Source: Mycobacterium sp. Aquia_216
GTDB taxonomy: Bacteria; Actinomycetota; Actinomycetes; Mycobacteriales; Mycobacteriaceae
Length of the DNA stretch: 64,000 nucleotides
NCBI RefSeq assembly: GCF_026723865.1
Contig: NZ_CP113529.1
Location: 3,348,001-3,412,000 of the forward strand
Direction: 5' to 3'
Shown here: one piece after another, positions 45,230 through 55,466 of the stretch
Position numbering within the stretch: the stretch's first letter is position 1
How the letters are laid out: each line of letters begins with the position of its first letter
Position numbers and translations under genes: made by a program
Notes under the pieces: model-generated
The model's database searches: none
The model's input: only the letters and a program-made list of their open reading frames with translations
What the model was told of the DNA's origin: nothing

Positions 45230-46588
45230 ATGGGTTCGAGTAGTCGCGAACAGGTGCAGGCAGACTACGACGCGTTGCGCGCTGTGATCTCCCGCATCCA
45301 ACGCCACTCCTACGATTCGCTGACCACCCCCGAGCGCCTGGGGCTGTTGGAGGTACTCGAATGCGAGACGCGCCGACTTCAAGTTCCCGGTCACCAGCTG
45401 GTCAATCAGCTGGCCCAGCAAGCAACCCCTGACGAATTGGGCGGAAAACTCTCGCTTGCGTTGTCCGACCGCCTACATATCAGCCGAGCCGAGTCCGCGC
45501 GACGGGTAGCCGAGGCCGACGACCTGGGGCGACGTCGCGCGCTGACCGGCGAGCAGTTGGAACCCCGCTTGCCGGCCACGGCCGCGGCGCAGCGCGACGG
45601 CGCCATCGGGGCCAGCCACGTAAGGGTCATCCGCCAGTTCTTCGACGATTTGCCGGCCTGGGTGGACGTGGAAACCCAAGCACTCGCCGAACAACAATTG
45701 GCTCGGCGGGCCACCGAATTTCGCCCCGAGCAGGTGCGCAAGCTGGCAGATCGGCTCGCCTACTGCATCAACCCCGACGGCAACTTCAGCGACGTCGACC
45801 GCGCGCGACGGCGGGGGCTGCTGCTCGGCAAGCAGGAAATCGATGGGATGTCGCGGCTCAGCGGCTGGCTGACTGCGGAGACGCGCGCCACCATCGAAGC
45901 CGTGCTGGCGAAGTTGGCCGCTCCCGGCATGTGCAACCCCGACGACCTCACGCCGGTCATCGACGGCACACCGGGGGAGGAAGCAATCCAGCGAGATTCG
46001 CGCTCGGCGATCCAACGCAACCATGACGGACTGCAGGCCGCGCTGCGCGCCGTACTGGCGAGTGGAGAATTGGGCCAGCACAACGGGTTGCCGGCAACAA
46101 TCATCGTGACCACCACGCTGCAGGAATTGGAAGCCGCGGCGGGCACCGCTCTCACCGGCGGCGGCACCCTGCTGCCCATGAGTGACGTCATCCGCATGGC
46201 CCGCCATGCCCACCACTATCTGGCGATCTTCGACAACGGCCGCCCGCTAGCCCTTCATCACGCCAAGAGATTGGCCTCTCCGGGGCAACGAATTGTGCTC
46301 TACGCCAAGGACCGTGGCTGCTCGGCGCCCGGCTGCGACTTACCCGGTTATCTCTGCGAAGTCCACCACATCGACGACTACGCGATATGCCGGTCGACGG
46401 ATATGGACAACCTCACGTTCGCCTGCCGGCCGCACCATCGGTTGATCAAGCCCGGCGGCTGGAAGACCCGCAACCGCGCCAATGGCGACACGGAATGGAT
46501 TCCACCGCCACATCTTGATCGAGGCCAACCGCGGGTCAACACCTTCCACCACCCCGAGAGGTTGCTGGGCGACGACGATGAGGAGTAG
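45230..46588 (+). CDS. DUF222/HNH endonuclease-like protein (13E12 family)
   Basis: A 452-residue protein of the multi-copy mycobacterial 13E12 family. DUF222 covers about residues 30-300 and the C-terminal HNH has [21 protein letters not shown] and CRPHHRLI (zinc and catalytic His residues intact). These genes behave as selfish repeats and some copies serve as prophage attachment sites. No phage genes flank it here. Full length and apparently intact. Confidence 0.88.
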   Translation: MGSSSREQVQADYDALRAVISRIQRHSYDSLTTPERLGLLEVLECETRRLQVPGHQLVNQLAQQATPDELGGKLSLALSDRLHISRAESARRVAEADDLGRRRALTGEQLEPRLPATAAAQRDGAIGASHVRVIRQFFDDLPAWVDVETQALAEQQLARRATEFRPEQVRKLADRLAYCINPDGNFSDVDRARRRGLLLGKQEIDGMSRLSGWLTAETRATIEAVLAKLAAPGMCNPDDLTPVIDGTPGEEAIQRDSRSAIQRNHDGLQAALRAVLASGELGQHNGLPATIIVTTTLQELEAAAGTALTGGGTLLPMSDVIRMARHAHHYLAIFDNGRPLALHHAKRLASPGQRIVLYAKDRGCSAPGCDLPGYLCEVHHIDDYAICRSTDMDNLTFACRPHHRLIKPGGWKTRNRANGDTEWIPPPHLDRGQPRVNTFHHPERLLGDDDEE

Positions 46589-46595
46589 TTCGACA

Positions 46596-48179
46596 TCACT
46601 TACGGGCCTGTTCTACGAGCTTCATCAGAAGGGGTGAAGCGAGGCTCAGCCCGCCCCCACCGTCGCCGCGATCCTCGATGCCAAAGCACGGAACCAGGTT
46701 GCGGATCGCATTGTCGCGGACCATTTTTGACGGGTAGTGCGGCACCTCAGGCGGCTCTGTGGACGTGGGGGTTGGTGACCAACCAACCGTGTCCGGCGTC
46801 GTACCGGGCCAGTTCGTTGGGCGCAGTGCGAACGATGGCGTATGACTGAAGGCGACAGTTGGCGCCAGCCGGGTGAACGTGCCCGACGGCGCGATCTGAT
46901 CGACCGCGAAGTCGACGAGGTCGGCGCTGCCCGTCGGGGCGTATTCCTCGGCATCTTGCGGCTCGACGACCGACAGCGCCGCCATGGCGCAGCGGGTCAG
47001 CGCGGCGGCCACTTTCCAGTAGCCGCCGCGGGTTTCGCGTTCGGCCAAGGCCGCGACGGTGCCGATTGCGCCCAGGTAGCCGGTGAGGTAGTCGTTCATC
47101 AATACCGACACCACCGTTGGTGCCGGCAGGTTCTCCGAGTGCACGTGCATGATTCCTGTGACCGCTTGGCCGATCTGCTCGAATCCGGGCCGCGCATGCC
47201 ACGGGGTCGAGGGCGCGTAACACGACGCCTCGGCCAACACCAGATTCGGGTTGATCTGTTTGAGGCCGGCGTCGCCGAGTCCCAGACGCGCCAGGACGCC
47301 CGGACGCTGGCTGGACACCAGAACATCCGCGTCGGCAAGCAACTCGGCTAACCGTCCACGCCCAGTACGGCTCTTGATATCCAGCACGATATTGCGTTTG
47401 CCCCAGCTGACGTCCATCCATAGCGGAAGCACCCAATCGCCGATCGGAGGTTGGACCTTGATGACCTCGGCACCCTGCTCGGCAAGTAGGCGCCCGATGG
47501 TGGGGCCGGCGACGAGGTGAGTCAGCTCGATGACGCGGACCCCCTCCAACGGCCGATGCAGCGCCGCGCCGAGCCGGCGGTTACCGCCGCGACCGTCACC
47601 CGCGATGTCGACCATCGGATGTTCGGCCGTCGCTGCGCCCTGGGGCAGCGCGTTCCACTCGTCCGGGCTGCGGACGACGCCCAGCGCCAGATTCGCCGTG
47701 GCGGCCTCGTCCTCAAGTTGTTGCGCGGGTTTCTTTTCCACCGCCGCCTGGATCGCCGCGGCGGTGTTCGCGCACCCCAGGTAGCCGAGCAGCGCGTCCC
47801 GCAGGTGCGGATGCAGCCCGATCATCGTGACGTAACGGTTGTCCGCGCTGCGGTAGGTGCCGTTGTCCGGGCCGATCGGCCAGGTGTCCATCAAGGTGCC
47901 GTAGCCGTTGAGGAAGTGCAGTTGGCCCGAGTTGAGCGCCAGCCCGCAATGTCGGCGGTTCAACGTCATCGTCTGCTCGGGCATGCCGCGTAGCGCGGCG
48001 ATGTGCTCGACCACCGAGCCAAACGCGGCCATCACGCCGACCGCGTAGTCATGAACTTTGATGGGGCTCCGGCAATAAGAAAGCCCCGGCTCGACGGTGA
48101 TCTTCGCCGGGTCGATCGGGAACGGGAGGGCGGCCGCAACGGCGTCATATATCGATCTCTGCAATGGGTGGGTGATCAT
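46596..48179 (-). CDS. CoA transferase family III (CaiB/BaiF)
   Basis: A 527-residue protein with a CaiB/BaiF transferase fold. The key region is VRVIELTHLVAGPTIGRLLAEQGAEVIKVQPP, followed by GKRNIVLDIKS and ADVLVSSQRPGVLARLGLG. The N-terminal 200 residues look like a second degenerate half. The usual catalytic Asp after the last motif is not obvious, so activity is uncertain. ATG 48177-48179 is the start. It diverges from the PucR-type regulator gene. Confidence 0.8.
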   Translation of the reverse strand: MITHPLQRSIYDAVAAALPFPIDPAKITVEPGLSYCRSPIKVHDYAVGVMAAFGSVVEHIAALRGMPEQTMTLNRRHCGLALNSGQLHFLNGYGTLMDTWPIGPDNGTYRSADNRYVTMIGLHPHLRDALLGYLGCANTAAAIQAAVEKKPAQQLEDEAATANLALGVVRSPDEWNALPQGAATAEHPMVDIAGDGRGGNRRLGAALHRPLEGVRVIELTHLVAGPTIGRLLAEQGAEVIKVQPPIGDWVLPLWMDVSWGKRNIVLDIKSRTGRGRLAELLADADVLVSSQRPGVLARLGLGDAGLKQINPNLVLAEASCYAPSTPWHARPGFEQIGQAVTGIMHVHSENLPAPTVVSVLMNDYLTGYLGAIGTVAALAERETRGGYWKVAAALTRCAMAALSVVEPQDAEEYAPTGSADLVDFAVDQIAPSGTFTRLAPTVAFSHTPSFALRPTNWPGTTPDTVGWSPTPTSTEPPEVPHYPSKMVRDNAIRNLVPCFGIEDRGDGGGGLSLASPLLMKLVEQARK

Positions 48180-48391
48180 GGCCTGACTTTCCGAGTTAAT
48201 TGCGTTGCGAGAACGCAGCTTTGATGGCGGGCAGCGCAGCGGCCCAGTCGTTGCGAGCGGCACCGTGCCCGACTTGATCGTCGACCGGTGGCAGCGTGGC
48301 GTCGATGGACCCGGTACCAAACGTGGCGCGCCGCGGTTTGTCAGCGCGAACAAGCCTGCGGTGCTGAGCGACTCGTCTACGCTCAGGGCTC

Positions 48392-49579
48392 ATGGCCGCC
48401 GCCGACGTCGACGCCCAGGTTGTCAAGATCGGGTCCATCCTCAATTCTCAGGTCGACGACCTGGTGCGCAAGGTGGTGGCGGCGATCCGCTCGGAAGTCG
48501 ATTTCTACAAGAACACCGCGGTGCTGCCCGACGACGAGTTGGTGCGCGCCACCTCCGACAACCTCCGATTCGTGTTCCAAGCGATCGAGGTGGGCACGCC
48601 GTTTGACACCTCGCCCGCGGTGGTGACCGGCGGCAAACGGGCCGAAGCGGGGGTGCCGTTGCCGGCCGTCATGGATGCGTTCCGGGTGGCGTCGCACCAA
48701 TTGTGGGAGGTGATGATCGAGCTCGCGGGCGCCCATCCCGACATCAGCGGCCGGGCGCTGATCGTCGCCACTTCCAGGTTCTGGAATGGCCAAGACCTCT
48801 ACACCGACGCGATGACCCGCGCATATCGCCAGCAGGCGACGTATCAGGTGGTCGAGGACGAGGCCGAACGGGCCGCGCTGGCCGAGGCACTGCTCGACGG
48901 ACGCCCGACGGGCGACTACAGCCTGTGGGAAATTGCCCAGCTGCTGCGCATTCCAGCACGCGGGCCGTATCTGGTGGTGGCTGCCACCACACCCACCGTG
49001 GGAAAGCAGGCACTGCCCGGCATCAGCGAAAAACTGCGCAGCGCCGATATCTTCTCGGCCTGGCGGCTGCTGCCCGATCTGCAGACCGGAATCGCTTATA
49101 TCCCGTCGACCGCCGCCCACGACAAGTTGTTGGAGCTACTGAAGCGAGTAGCCACCACGCGAGTTGGCGTCAGTCCATTGTTCGACGACCTCGTCGACAC
49201 CGCCCAGGCGCTGCGATATGCGCGGATAGCGTTGACCGCTCGCGCGACCACGGGTGGCAAGGTAACGGTGTTCGAGGATTCTGTGCTGGGCGTGGCCGCC
49301 GTCAGCGCACCCGAGGTGAACGGCAAGCTCGCCCACATCGTGCTCGGCACGTTCACCGACCTGCCCAGCGCCGAGCAAGACGTCCTGGGCAACACTTTCG
49401 CCGCCTGGCTCGACAACAAGGGATCGGTGTCGAAGGCTGCCGAGCAGCTGATCTGCCATCCGAACACGGTGCGTTACCGGTTGCGACGCATCGAGGAACA
49501 CACCGGCCGGTCTTTGTCAGAGCCACGCGAGCTCGCTGAACTCTGCTTAGGGTTCGAGATTTACCAACGGATGTCGTGA
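48392..49579 (+). CDS. PucR/CdaR-type transcriptional regulator
   Basis: A 395-residue regulator. The N-terminal part is a helical sensor domain (IRSEVDFYKNTAVLPDDELV), then a GGDEF-like middle, and the C-terminal PucR HTH (GSVSKAAEQLICHPNTVRYRLRRIEEHTG). It diverges from the CoA-transferase gene and lies upstream of the monooxygenase/dehydrogenase pair. It probably controls one of these. The effector is unknown. Confidence 0.85.
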   Translation: MAAADVDAQVVKIGSILNSQVDDLVRKVVAAIRSEVDFYKNTAVLPDDELVRATSDNLRFVFQAIEVGTPFDTSPAVVTGGKRAEAGVPLPAVMDAFRVASHQLWEVMIELAGAHPDISGRALIVATSRFWNGQDLYTDAMTRAYRQQATYQVVEDEAERAALAEALLDGRPTGDYSLWEIAQLLRIPARGPYLVVAATTPTVGKQALPGISEKLRSADIFSAWRLLPDLQTGIAYIPSTAAHDKLLELLKRVATTRVGVSPLFDDLVDTAQALRYARIALTARATTGGKVTVFEDSVLGVAAVSAPEVNGKLAHIVLGTFTDLPSAEQDVLGNTFAAWLDNKGSVSKAAEQLICHPNTVRYRLRRIEEHTGRSLSEPRELAELCLGFEIYQRMS

Positions 49580-49712
49580 GATCGGGGACCCAGTCGCCAC
49601 CCGCGGCCAACGACCCTTGATCGGCTCCATCGGCAACAGGTAGCGTAGTGCTGCCAATTACGAAACGGCGAGTAGCGTAATCGGATTCCCCTCCACCGAA
49701 AGGATCGGCTCG

Positions 49713-51656
49713 ATGCGCAGCCCCTACTCCGGCCGCCCTTTCACCACGTCAACGCCGGAGATCGCGGCTGCCTTGGAGGATGTCAGCATCCCCACGCTGC
49801 TGCTGTCGCTCGTGCACATCACCGGCGACCCGCGATTCATTCGCGATTTCAAGCAGATGGGTATCTTTCTCAACGAGGTGCAGGGGTTCATGTCGGAGGA
49901 CGACAAGGCGCGTGCCCGCGCCGAGGCGCTGACCGCGATCACCGACTATCGCGAGCGGGGCTGTCCCGAACCGGAGCCACTGAACCCGGAGCTCATCCGG
50001 GAAATGCTGGACTGGGCGGCCTGCGAACACGTTCCCGACGACTACCTGGCGCTGGTGTCGGAAGAACTGGACCTCGCCGGGACCGATCCACGCCGGCCGG
50101 CGGCAATACCGGCCGATCGCGCGGCCGACCTGCCGGTCCTCGTCGTCGGGTGCGGGGAATCCGGCCTGTTGGCCGGCGTTCGGCTCAAACAAGCCAACAT
50201 CCCCTTCACGATCGTTGAGAAGAACGCCGGCCCCGGCGGAACATGGTGGGAGAACAGTTATCCCGGGGCTCGCGTGGATGTGGCGAACCACTTCTATTGC
50301 TACAGCTTCGAACCCAACAATGACTGGACGCATTTCTTCGCCGAACAGGACGAGCTGCAGCACTACTTCGCCAAGGTGATGAAAAAGCACGAGCTGTCCG
50401 AGCAAATACGGTGGAACACCGAGGTTCTGGCCGCCGAATGGAACGACGACGAGGGAATGTGGCGCGTTTCGCTGCGCGATGCCGACGGACAGAGCAGCAC
50501 GCTTCGGGTGCGAGCCGTGATCACCGCGGTCGGTCAGCTCAACCGGCCGCAGATCCCCGAATTCGACGGCGCCGAAAGCTTCGAGGGGCCGTCTTTTCAC
50601 TCCGCCGGCTGGGACCACTCGGTTGACGTCGCCGGCTTGCGGGTCGCATTGATCGGGGCCGGCGCCAGCGGTTTCCAGATAGCGCCCGCCATCGCCGACG
50701 ACGTCGAACAGCTCACCGTGTTCCAGCGGACCGCCCAGTGGATGTTTCCGAACCCGATGTACCACGACGAAGTCGGCGACGGCGTGCGCTGGGCGATGCG
50801 CCACCTGCCGTTCTACGGCAGGTGGTATCGGTTTCTGGTCCTGTGGCCCGGATCGGACAAGGGCCTCGACGCGGCGGAAGCCGACCCGAACTACGCCGAT
50901 CAAGACGCGGCCGTGAGCGACATCAATGCCGCCGCCGCGATGATGTTCTCCCAGTGGATCACCAGCCAGATCGGCGACGGACCGGACGCCCAAGAGCTGT
51001 TGGCCAAGGTGATGCCCGACTATCCCGCCTGCGGCAAACGCACCCTGCAGGACAACGGCAGCTGGTTGCAGACGCTGCAGCGCGACGACGTCGAACTGGT
51101 CCGCACCCCGATCCAGAAGATCACGCCCCACGGGGTCGTCACCGAAGACGGTGTGGAGCACGACGTCGACGTCATCGTCTACGCCACCGGGTTCCGGCAC
51201 ACCGACGTGTTGTGGCCGCTAAAAGTGACGGGCCGCAACGGAATCGACCTGCACGAGATGTGGGGGAGCCGCCCGTATGCCTACCTGGGCATCACGGTTC
51301 CGGATTTCCCGAACTTCTTCATTATCTACGGGCCCGGCACCCACCTCGCCCACGGCGGCAGCCTGATCTTCCAGTCCGAACTGCAGATGCGCTACATCGA
51401 CCAGTGCCTCGAGCGCCTCGCAGACGCGGACGTACATTCGATAGAACCCGAGACCGAAGCCGCCACCGACTGGCATCGACGGACGCAGACCCAAATCAAG
51501 AAAATGGTGTGGTCACATCCCGCGGTCAAACACTCCTACTTCAAGAACGCCGACGGGGAGATCCACACCGTCAGTCCGTGGCGCCTCAACGAGTACTGGG
51601 CCGCGGTGCGCGAGCCCGATTGGTCCCAATTTGTTGTGCGACGCCGCAGTTCGTAA
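49713..51656 (+). CDS. FAD-dependent monooxygenase (Baeyer-Villiger / HAPMO type)
   Basis: A 647-residue flavoprotein with an extra N-terminal helical domain of about 135 residues, as in 4-hydroxyacetophenone monooxygenase. FAD loop VVGCGESGLLAGV near residue 149, the BVMO-type fingerprint FEGPSFHSAGWD near 289 and the NADPH loop ALIGAGASGFQIAP near 311. It inserts oxygen beside a ketone or oxidises a heteroatom. AAAGGA lies nine bases before ATG 49713. The downstream zinc dehydrogenase would oxidise an alcohol to the ketone it uses. Confidence 0.88.
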   Translation: MRSPYSGRPFTTSTPEIAAALEDVSIPTLLLSLVHITGDPRFIRDFKQMGIFLNEVQGFMSEDDKARARAEALTAITDYRERGCPEPEPLNPELIREMLDWAACEHVPDDYLALVSEELDLAGTDPRRPAAIPADRAADLPVLVVGCGESGLLAGVRLKQANIPFTIVEKNAGPGGTWWENSYPGARVDVANHFYCYSFEPNNDWTHFFAEQDELQHYFAKVMKKHELSEQIRWNTEVLAAEWNDDEGMWRVSLRDADGQSSTLRVRAVITAVGQLNRPQIPEFDGAESFEGPSFHSAGWDHSVDVAGLRVALIGAGASGFQIAPAIADDVEQLTVFQRTAQWMFPNPMYHDEVGDGVRWAMRHLPFYGRWYRFLVLWPGSDKGLDAAEADPNYADQDAAVSDINAAAAMMFSQWITSQIGDGPDAQELLAKVMPDYPACGKRTLQDNGSWLQTLQRDDVELVRTPIQKITPHGVVTEDGVEHDVDVIVYATGFRHTDVLWPLKVTGRNGIDLHEMWGSRPYAYLGITVPDFPNFFIIYGPGTHLAHGGSLIFQSELQMRYIDQCLERLADADVHSIEPETEAATDWHRRTQTQIKKMVWSHPAVKHSYFKNADGEIHTVSPWRLNEYWAAVREPDWSQFVVRRRSS

Positions 51657-51682
51657 TTCCATCAGAAAGTGAGCACGCCGCT

Positions 51683-52708
51683 ATGCGCACGGTGGTCGTC
51701 GATGGACCCCGAAACATCCGGGTCGACACTCGTCCCGATCCCACCCTTCCCGGCCCGGACGGAGCGATCGTCGAAGTCACCGCCGCCGGCATCTGCGGGT
51801 CCGACCTGCATTTTTACGAGGCCGATTTTCCGATGCCCGACCCGATCGCGCTGGGCCACGAAGCTGTCGGCACCGTGGTGGAAGTCGGTCCCGACGTGCG
51901 CACCGTCAAGTCGGGGGATCAGGTCATGGTTTCGTCGGTGACCGGATGCGGCAACTGCCCGGGATGCGCCACCCGCGATCCGGTCATGTGTTACTCCGGT
52001 TTTCAGATCTTCGGCGGGGGGCTGCTCGGTGGGGCGCAGGCCGATCTGCTCGCCGTGCCCGCCGCCGATTTTCAGCTGTTGAAGATGCCCGAGGGGATCA
52101 GCACGGAACAGGCTCTGCTCCTTACCGACAACCTGGCCACCGGCTGGGCGGCAGCGCAGCGGGCCGACATTCCGTTGGGCGGTACCGTGGCGGTCATCGG
52201 GCTGGGCGCGGTCGGACTCTGCGCGCTGCGCAGCGCTATTTTCCAGGGTGCCGCAACGGTTTTCGCTATCGATGTGGTCGACGGCCGCCTGAACCGCGCG
52301 GCTCAGTGGGGTGCGACACCGGTCAAAGCACCAGCACTCGAGGCGATCATGGCGGCCACCGGCGGGCGTGGCACCGACGCGGTGATCGATGCCGTCGCCA
52401 CCGACGCCTCCCTGACCGACGCGATCAACGCGGTGCGGCCCGGCGGCACCGTCTCGGTGGTGGGGGTGCATGACATGAATCCGTTTCCGCTCAACGCCCT
52501 GGGCTGCCTGATTCGCAGCACGACCATGCGATTCACCACGGCGCCGGTGCAACGCACCTGGCCGGAGTTGATCCCGCTGCTGCAGTCCGGGCGGCTCGAT
52601 GTGGACGGCATCTTCACCACGTCAATGCCTTTGGACGAGGCGGCCAAGGGTTACGCGACCGCCGAGTCACGTTCGGGCGACGACGTGAAAATCCTGCTGA
52701 AGCCTTAG
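51683..52708 (+). CDS. Zinc-dependent alcohol dehydrogenase (MDR family)
   Basis: A 341-residue medium-chain dehydrogenase. Zinc ligands are Cys in AGICGSDLHFYEA and His in ALGHEAVGTVVEVG, with structural zinc cysteines in GCGNCPGCATRDPVMC. The NAD loop is AVIGLGAVGLCALR. It begins 27 bp after the Baeyer-Villiger monooxygenase and probably forms an alcohol-ketone-ester pathway with it. The TAG stop overlaps the convergent HAD gene's TAA (52705-52708). Confidence 0.88.
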   Translation: MRTVVVDGPRNIRVDTRPDPTLPGPDGAIVEVTAAGICGSDLHFYEADFPMPDPIALGHEAVGTVVEVGPDVRTVKSGDQVMVSSVTGCGNCPGCATRDPVMCYSGFQIFGGGLLGGAQADLLAVPAADFQLLKMPEGISTEQALLLTDNLATGWAAAQRADIPLGGTVAVIGLGAVGLCALRSAIFQGAATVFAIDVVDGRLNRAAQWGATPVKAPALEAIMAATGGRGTDAVIDAVATDASLTDAINAVRPGGTVSVVGVHDMNPFPLNALGCLIRSTTMRFTTAPVQRTWPELIPLLQSGRLDVDGIFTTSMPLDEAAKGYATAESRSGDDVKILLKP

Positions 52709-53502
52709 CCCCCGTCTCGCTGCGCTTCGCGGCGAACATGGTTCGCCAGGTACCGCAGGGTCCGCATCGGCCGGCGCCGCACCGAGGCGAGGCACATCAC
52801 CGGCCATCCGTGCGCCGCGGCGGCGGCGGCCAGGCCCGCGCGGGGATTCACCGGTCGCGGATAGCCGACTACTGACATCGACGCCGCATCCTCATCGCCA
52901 TCGGCGTAGAAGTAACTACGTTGCACCGCAACGTCATGGTCAACGCAAAACTGTTGCACCGCATCCGCTTTCGTCGTGCCCCACACGATCGGCTTGACGA
53001 TCCCGCCGGTCAGGCGTCCGTGCTCGTCGAGTTCGAATCGATTGCACTGCACGTTGGAGATGCCGAGAAAGCGCGCGACCGGCAGCGCTTGAATAGAGAG
53101 CGCCGATGAACTCAGCACCACGGTATGCCCTCGTTCCTGATGCGCTTGCACGATTTCGCGCATGTGCGAATACAGCCGTGAGGCAACACGTTCGACGAAC
53201 AACCGCTCGCCCAAGTCGTCGAGGTCGGCCAGGGATTCGCCCCGCAAATAGCCCGCGGCCCGGACGATGAGGTGCTCGAATTCAAGGCGACCGAATCGAT
53301 AACGCAGCGCAGCGTCGAACACACCGAGGAGCTCGCCAATCCCGACTTGCCGGCGCCGGATCCGGTCGCCGACGTGAACCGCGGCGGTGAAGCCGTCGAC
53401 CAACGTGCCGTCCAGATCGAAGAATGCACCGACTCGTGGTCCTGGCGAACTGGCAGCGATCTCGGCAATGGCGTCGGCGGGGGAGAGCATCGTCATCGTC
53501 AC
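52705..53502 (-). CDS. HAD-superfamily IB hydrolase (phosphoserine-phosphatase-like)
   Basis: A 265-residue phosphohydrolase. Motif I FFDLDGTLVDG near residue 27 has the nucleophile and acid/base Asp; motif II is VVLSSSALSIQ; motif III/IV is KADAVQQFC...SYFYADGDEDAASMSVVG. The substrate may be a lysophosphatidate or polyol phosphate, by analogy to actinobacterial HAD-IB proteins. GTG 53502 is used because GGAG lies eight bases before it; ATG 53496 or 53490 are possible. Confidence 0.82.
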   Translation of the reverse strand: MTMTMLSPADAIAEIAASSPGPRVGAFFDLDGTLVDGFTAAVHVGDRIRRRQVGIGELLGVFDAALRYRFGRLEFEHLIVRAAGYLRGESLADLDDLGERLFVERVASRLYSHMREIVQAHQERGHTVVLSSSALSIQALPVARFLGISNVQCNRFELDEHGRLTGGIVKPIVWGTTKADAVQQFCVDHDVAVQRSYFYADGDEDAASMSVVGYPRPVNPRAGLAAAAAAHGWPVMCLASVRRRPMRTLRYLANHVRREAQRDGG

Positions 53503-53519
53503 CGCGTCGACTCCATCCG

Positions 53520-54443
53520 TTACCGGGCCGCCGTTATGTACTGCGAGTGCATGAAGCTGTCGATCTTCACGTCGACCTCCGGTGGCGTCATGCCGTAGCG
53601 GGCCTGCAACTCGAGGGTGTTGCGGACGGGCTCAACGCTCCACCCGTGCGCGGCCAGCCACTCGGCGGGCTCGCTCTTGGGCTCGTAGGTAAGGGCGGAG
53701 AAGTCCACATCGCCAGACACGTTGACCCCGGGGTGGTGGGTTTCCAGCGCTTCGAGCTGGTCATGGTCCAGTCGCGATCCCAGTGCGCCGATAGCGATTC
53801 GGCTGCCGGGTGCGCTGAGTCCGCTGATCCGGGTGAAAAGTGTGTTCTGGGCTTCATCGGTCAGATACGGCAATATGCCCTCCACCGACCAGGCGCTGGG
53901 CCGTTCGGTGTCGAAGCCGGCCGCTTCCAACGGTCGGGACCAGTCGGTGCGTAAGTCGGCGGCGACCTCAACCCGAGTTGCCTTGGGGGCCGCGCCGTGC
54001 TCGCGCAGGACCCGCGCCTTGAACTCCAGGACTTTCGGCAGGTCGATTTCGAAAACGATTGTACCGCTCGGCCATTCCAGGCGATACGCCCGGGAGTCCA
54101 ATCCAGCGGCGACGATCACCGCTTGTCGTATGTCCGCGTCACCCGCGGCGCCGAAGAAGTCGTCGAAGAATCGCGTTTGCACACCGTAGAGCCGAGGAAA
54201 CGCCGTCTCGTCGTCGGTGCTTCCCGGATTGGCAAGCACTCCGGCCAAATACGGGTCCCGGGAAGCGGCGATGAACACTTTCGCGTATTCATCTCGAACC
54301 AGCGGTTGCGAGCTCACGGCATGCAGCGCGCGCCAGCCCGCCACCAGGAGAGCGGTATAGCCGACGCTGCTGACGATGTCCCATTGGTCGTCATCTGAAC
54401 GGAGCGAGCCATATTCAGGCCCGGATTCAGGCGCGGTGCTCAT
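53520..54443 (-). CDS. Class I SAM-dependent methyltransferase (TIGR00027 group)
   Basis: A 307-residue methyltransferase related to the one at 38190-39119. Hallmarks: [36 protein letters not shown] (SAM loop near residue 110) and [16 protein letters not shown] 54441-54443 gives the natural N-terminus; the ORF extends further but without a family match. It sits 67 bp from dtd on the same strand, as Rv1896c does. The substrate is unknown. Confidence 0.87.
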   Translation of the reverse strand: MSTAPESGPEYGSLRSDDDQWDIVSSVGYTALLVAGWRALHAVSSQPLVRDEYAKVFIAASRDPYLAGVLANPGSTDDETAFPRLYGVQTRFFDDFFGAAGDADIRQAVIVAAGLDSRAYRLEWPSGTIVFEIDLPKVLEFKARVLREHGAAPKATRVEVAADLRTDWSRPLEAAGFDTERPSAWSVEGILPYLTDEAQNTLFTRISGLSAPGSRIAIGALGSRLDHDQLEALETHHPGVNVSGDVDFSALTYEPKSEPAEWLAAHGWSVEPVRNTLELQARYGMTPPEVDVKIDSFMHSQYITAAR

Positions 54444-54510
54444 GGTCGCCACCTCCCACGTCGATCGGCCACAGCGCGCCGACGTATCCAAGGTACCTGC
54501 GGAGACTTCC

Positions 54511-54942
54511 TCAGAGCTCGAGAAACACCGTCACCGGTCCGTCGTTGACCAATTCGACCTGCATGTTCGCCCCGAACACGCCGGTCTCGACGTGTGCGCC
54601 CAACCCGCGCAACGCCTCCGCGAACGCCGCAACCAGGGGTTCGGCGACCGCCCCGGGAGCGGCAGCGTTCCAGGACGGCCGGCGGCCCTTCGCGGTGTCG
54701 GCGTAGAGCGTGAACTGGCTGACGACCAGGATCGGCGCCGCGATATCGGCCGCGGAGCGTTCGTCGGCGAGAATGCGTAGGTTCCACAGCTTTTCGGCGA
54801 GGCGGCGTGCCTTGTCGGGGTCATCGCCGTGGGTGACGCCGACAAACGCCAGCAATCCCTGGCTTTCGGGCCGGATGGCACCCGCCAGTTCGCCATCGAC
54901 AGACACCGCCGCCGACGAGACCCGTTGCACCAGAACCCGCAT
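54511..54942 (-). CDS. dtd: D-aminoacyl-tRNA deacylase
   Basis: A 143-residue DTD that removes D-amino acids wrongly loaded on tRNA. The catalytic signatures SQFTLYAD (near residue 75) and [11 protein letters not shown] (Gly-cisPro loop at the C-terminus) are present. It corresponds to Rv1897c. It is head-to-head with the thiamine-binding-like gene. Confidence 0.93.
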   Translation of the reverse strand: MRVLVQRVSSAAVSVDGELAGAIRPESQGLLAFVGVTHGDDPDKARRLAEKLWNLRILADERSAADIAAPILVVSQFTLYADTAKGRRPSWNAAAPGAVAEPLVAAFAEALRGLGAHVETGVFGANMQVELVNDGPVTVFLEL

Positions 54943-54980
54943 GGCTCGATGCTGCCAGGCCGGCTAGGTAGGCTCGTCAG

Positions 54981-55286
54981 GTGTCCGTACTCGTCGCGTT
55001 TTCCGTCACCCCGCTCGGCGTCGGCGAGGGCGTTGGCGAAATCGTTGCCGAAGCGGTTCGGGTGGTGCGCGACTCCGGGCTGCCCAACAAGACGGATTCG
55101 ATGTTCACCGTGATCGAAGGCGATAGCTGGGAGGAAGTGATGGCGGTCGTGCAGCGCGCCGTCGAGGCCGTTGCCGCCCGGGCCCCCAGGGTCAGCACGG
55201 TGATCAAGGCGGACTGGCGGGCCGGCGTCCAGGACGCGATGACGGAGAAAGTCGCGACGGTCGAGCGCTATCTCGCCGACGACTAG
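54981..55286 (+). CDS. MTH1187/YkoF-type thiamine-binding family protein
   Basis: A 101-residue protein with a ferredoxin-like fold ([40 protein letters not shown]). Members bind thiamine or related molecules. GTG 54981 is the start. It matches the Rv1898 position. It lies between dtd and cinA and has no clear operon partner. Confidence 0.8.
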   Translation: MSVLVAFSVTPLGVGEGVGEIVAEAVRVVRDSGLPNKTDSMFTVIEGDSWEEVMAVVQRAVEAVAARAPRVSTVIKADWRAGVQDAMTEKVATVERYLADD

Positions 55287-55466
55287 CGCCGCAGCACATT
55301 GTCCAAAACCTGCTCGGCGCCGGTCGCGCGTGCACTGACGGCTTCGCGTGTGCGTCCACGGCGCCTCGACCGGCGTGTCACCGCTGTCGGCTCCCACTCG
55401 ACGCCAAGGCTTCACAGTCGACGCCGGCCGGCCGGCCGGGCAGCGCGGGTGCGTAGGCTCGTGCCG

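Noticed and set aside
49657..49681. ATTACG-N13-CGTAAT inverted repeat upstream of the monooxygenase
   Set aside because: Six-base arms are too short to stand out without a match to a known operator.
53520..54443. Considered as a tandem duplicate of the methyltransferase at 38190
   Set aside because: Both belong to one large mycobacterial family but differ widely in sequence and lie 14 kb apart at separate conserved positions, so no recent duplication is implied.
55299..55466. In-frame N-terminal extension of CinA
   Set aside because: The extension is Arg-rich and lacks homology, while GTG 55467 gives the CinA N-terminus known from M. tuberculosis.
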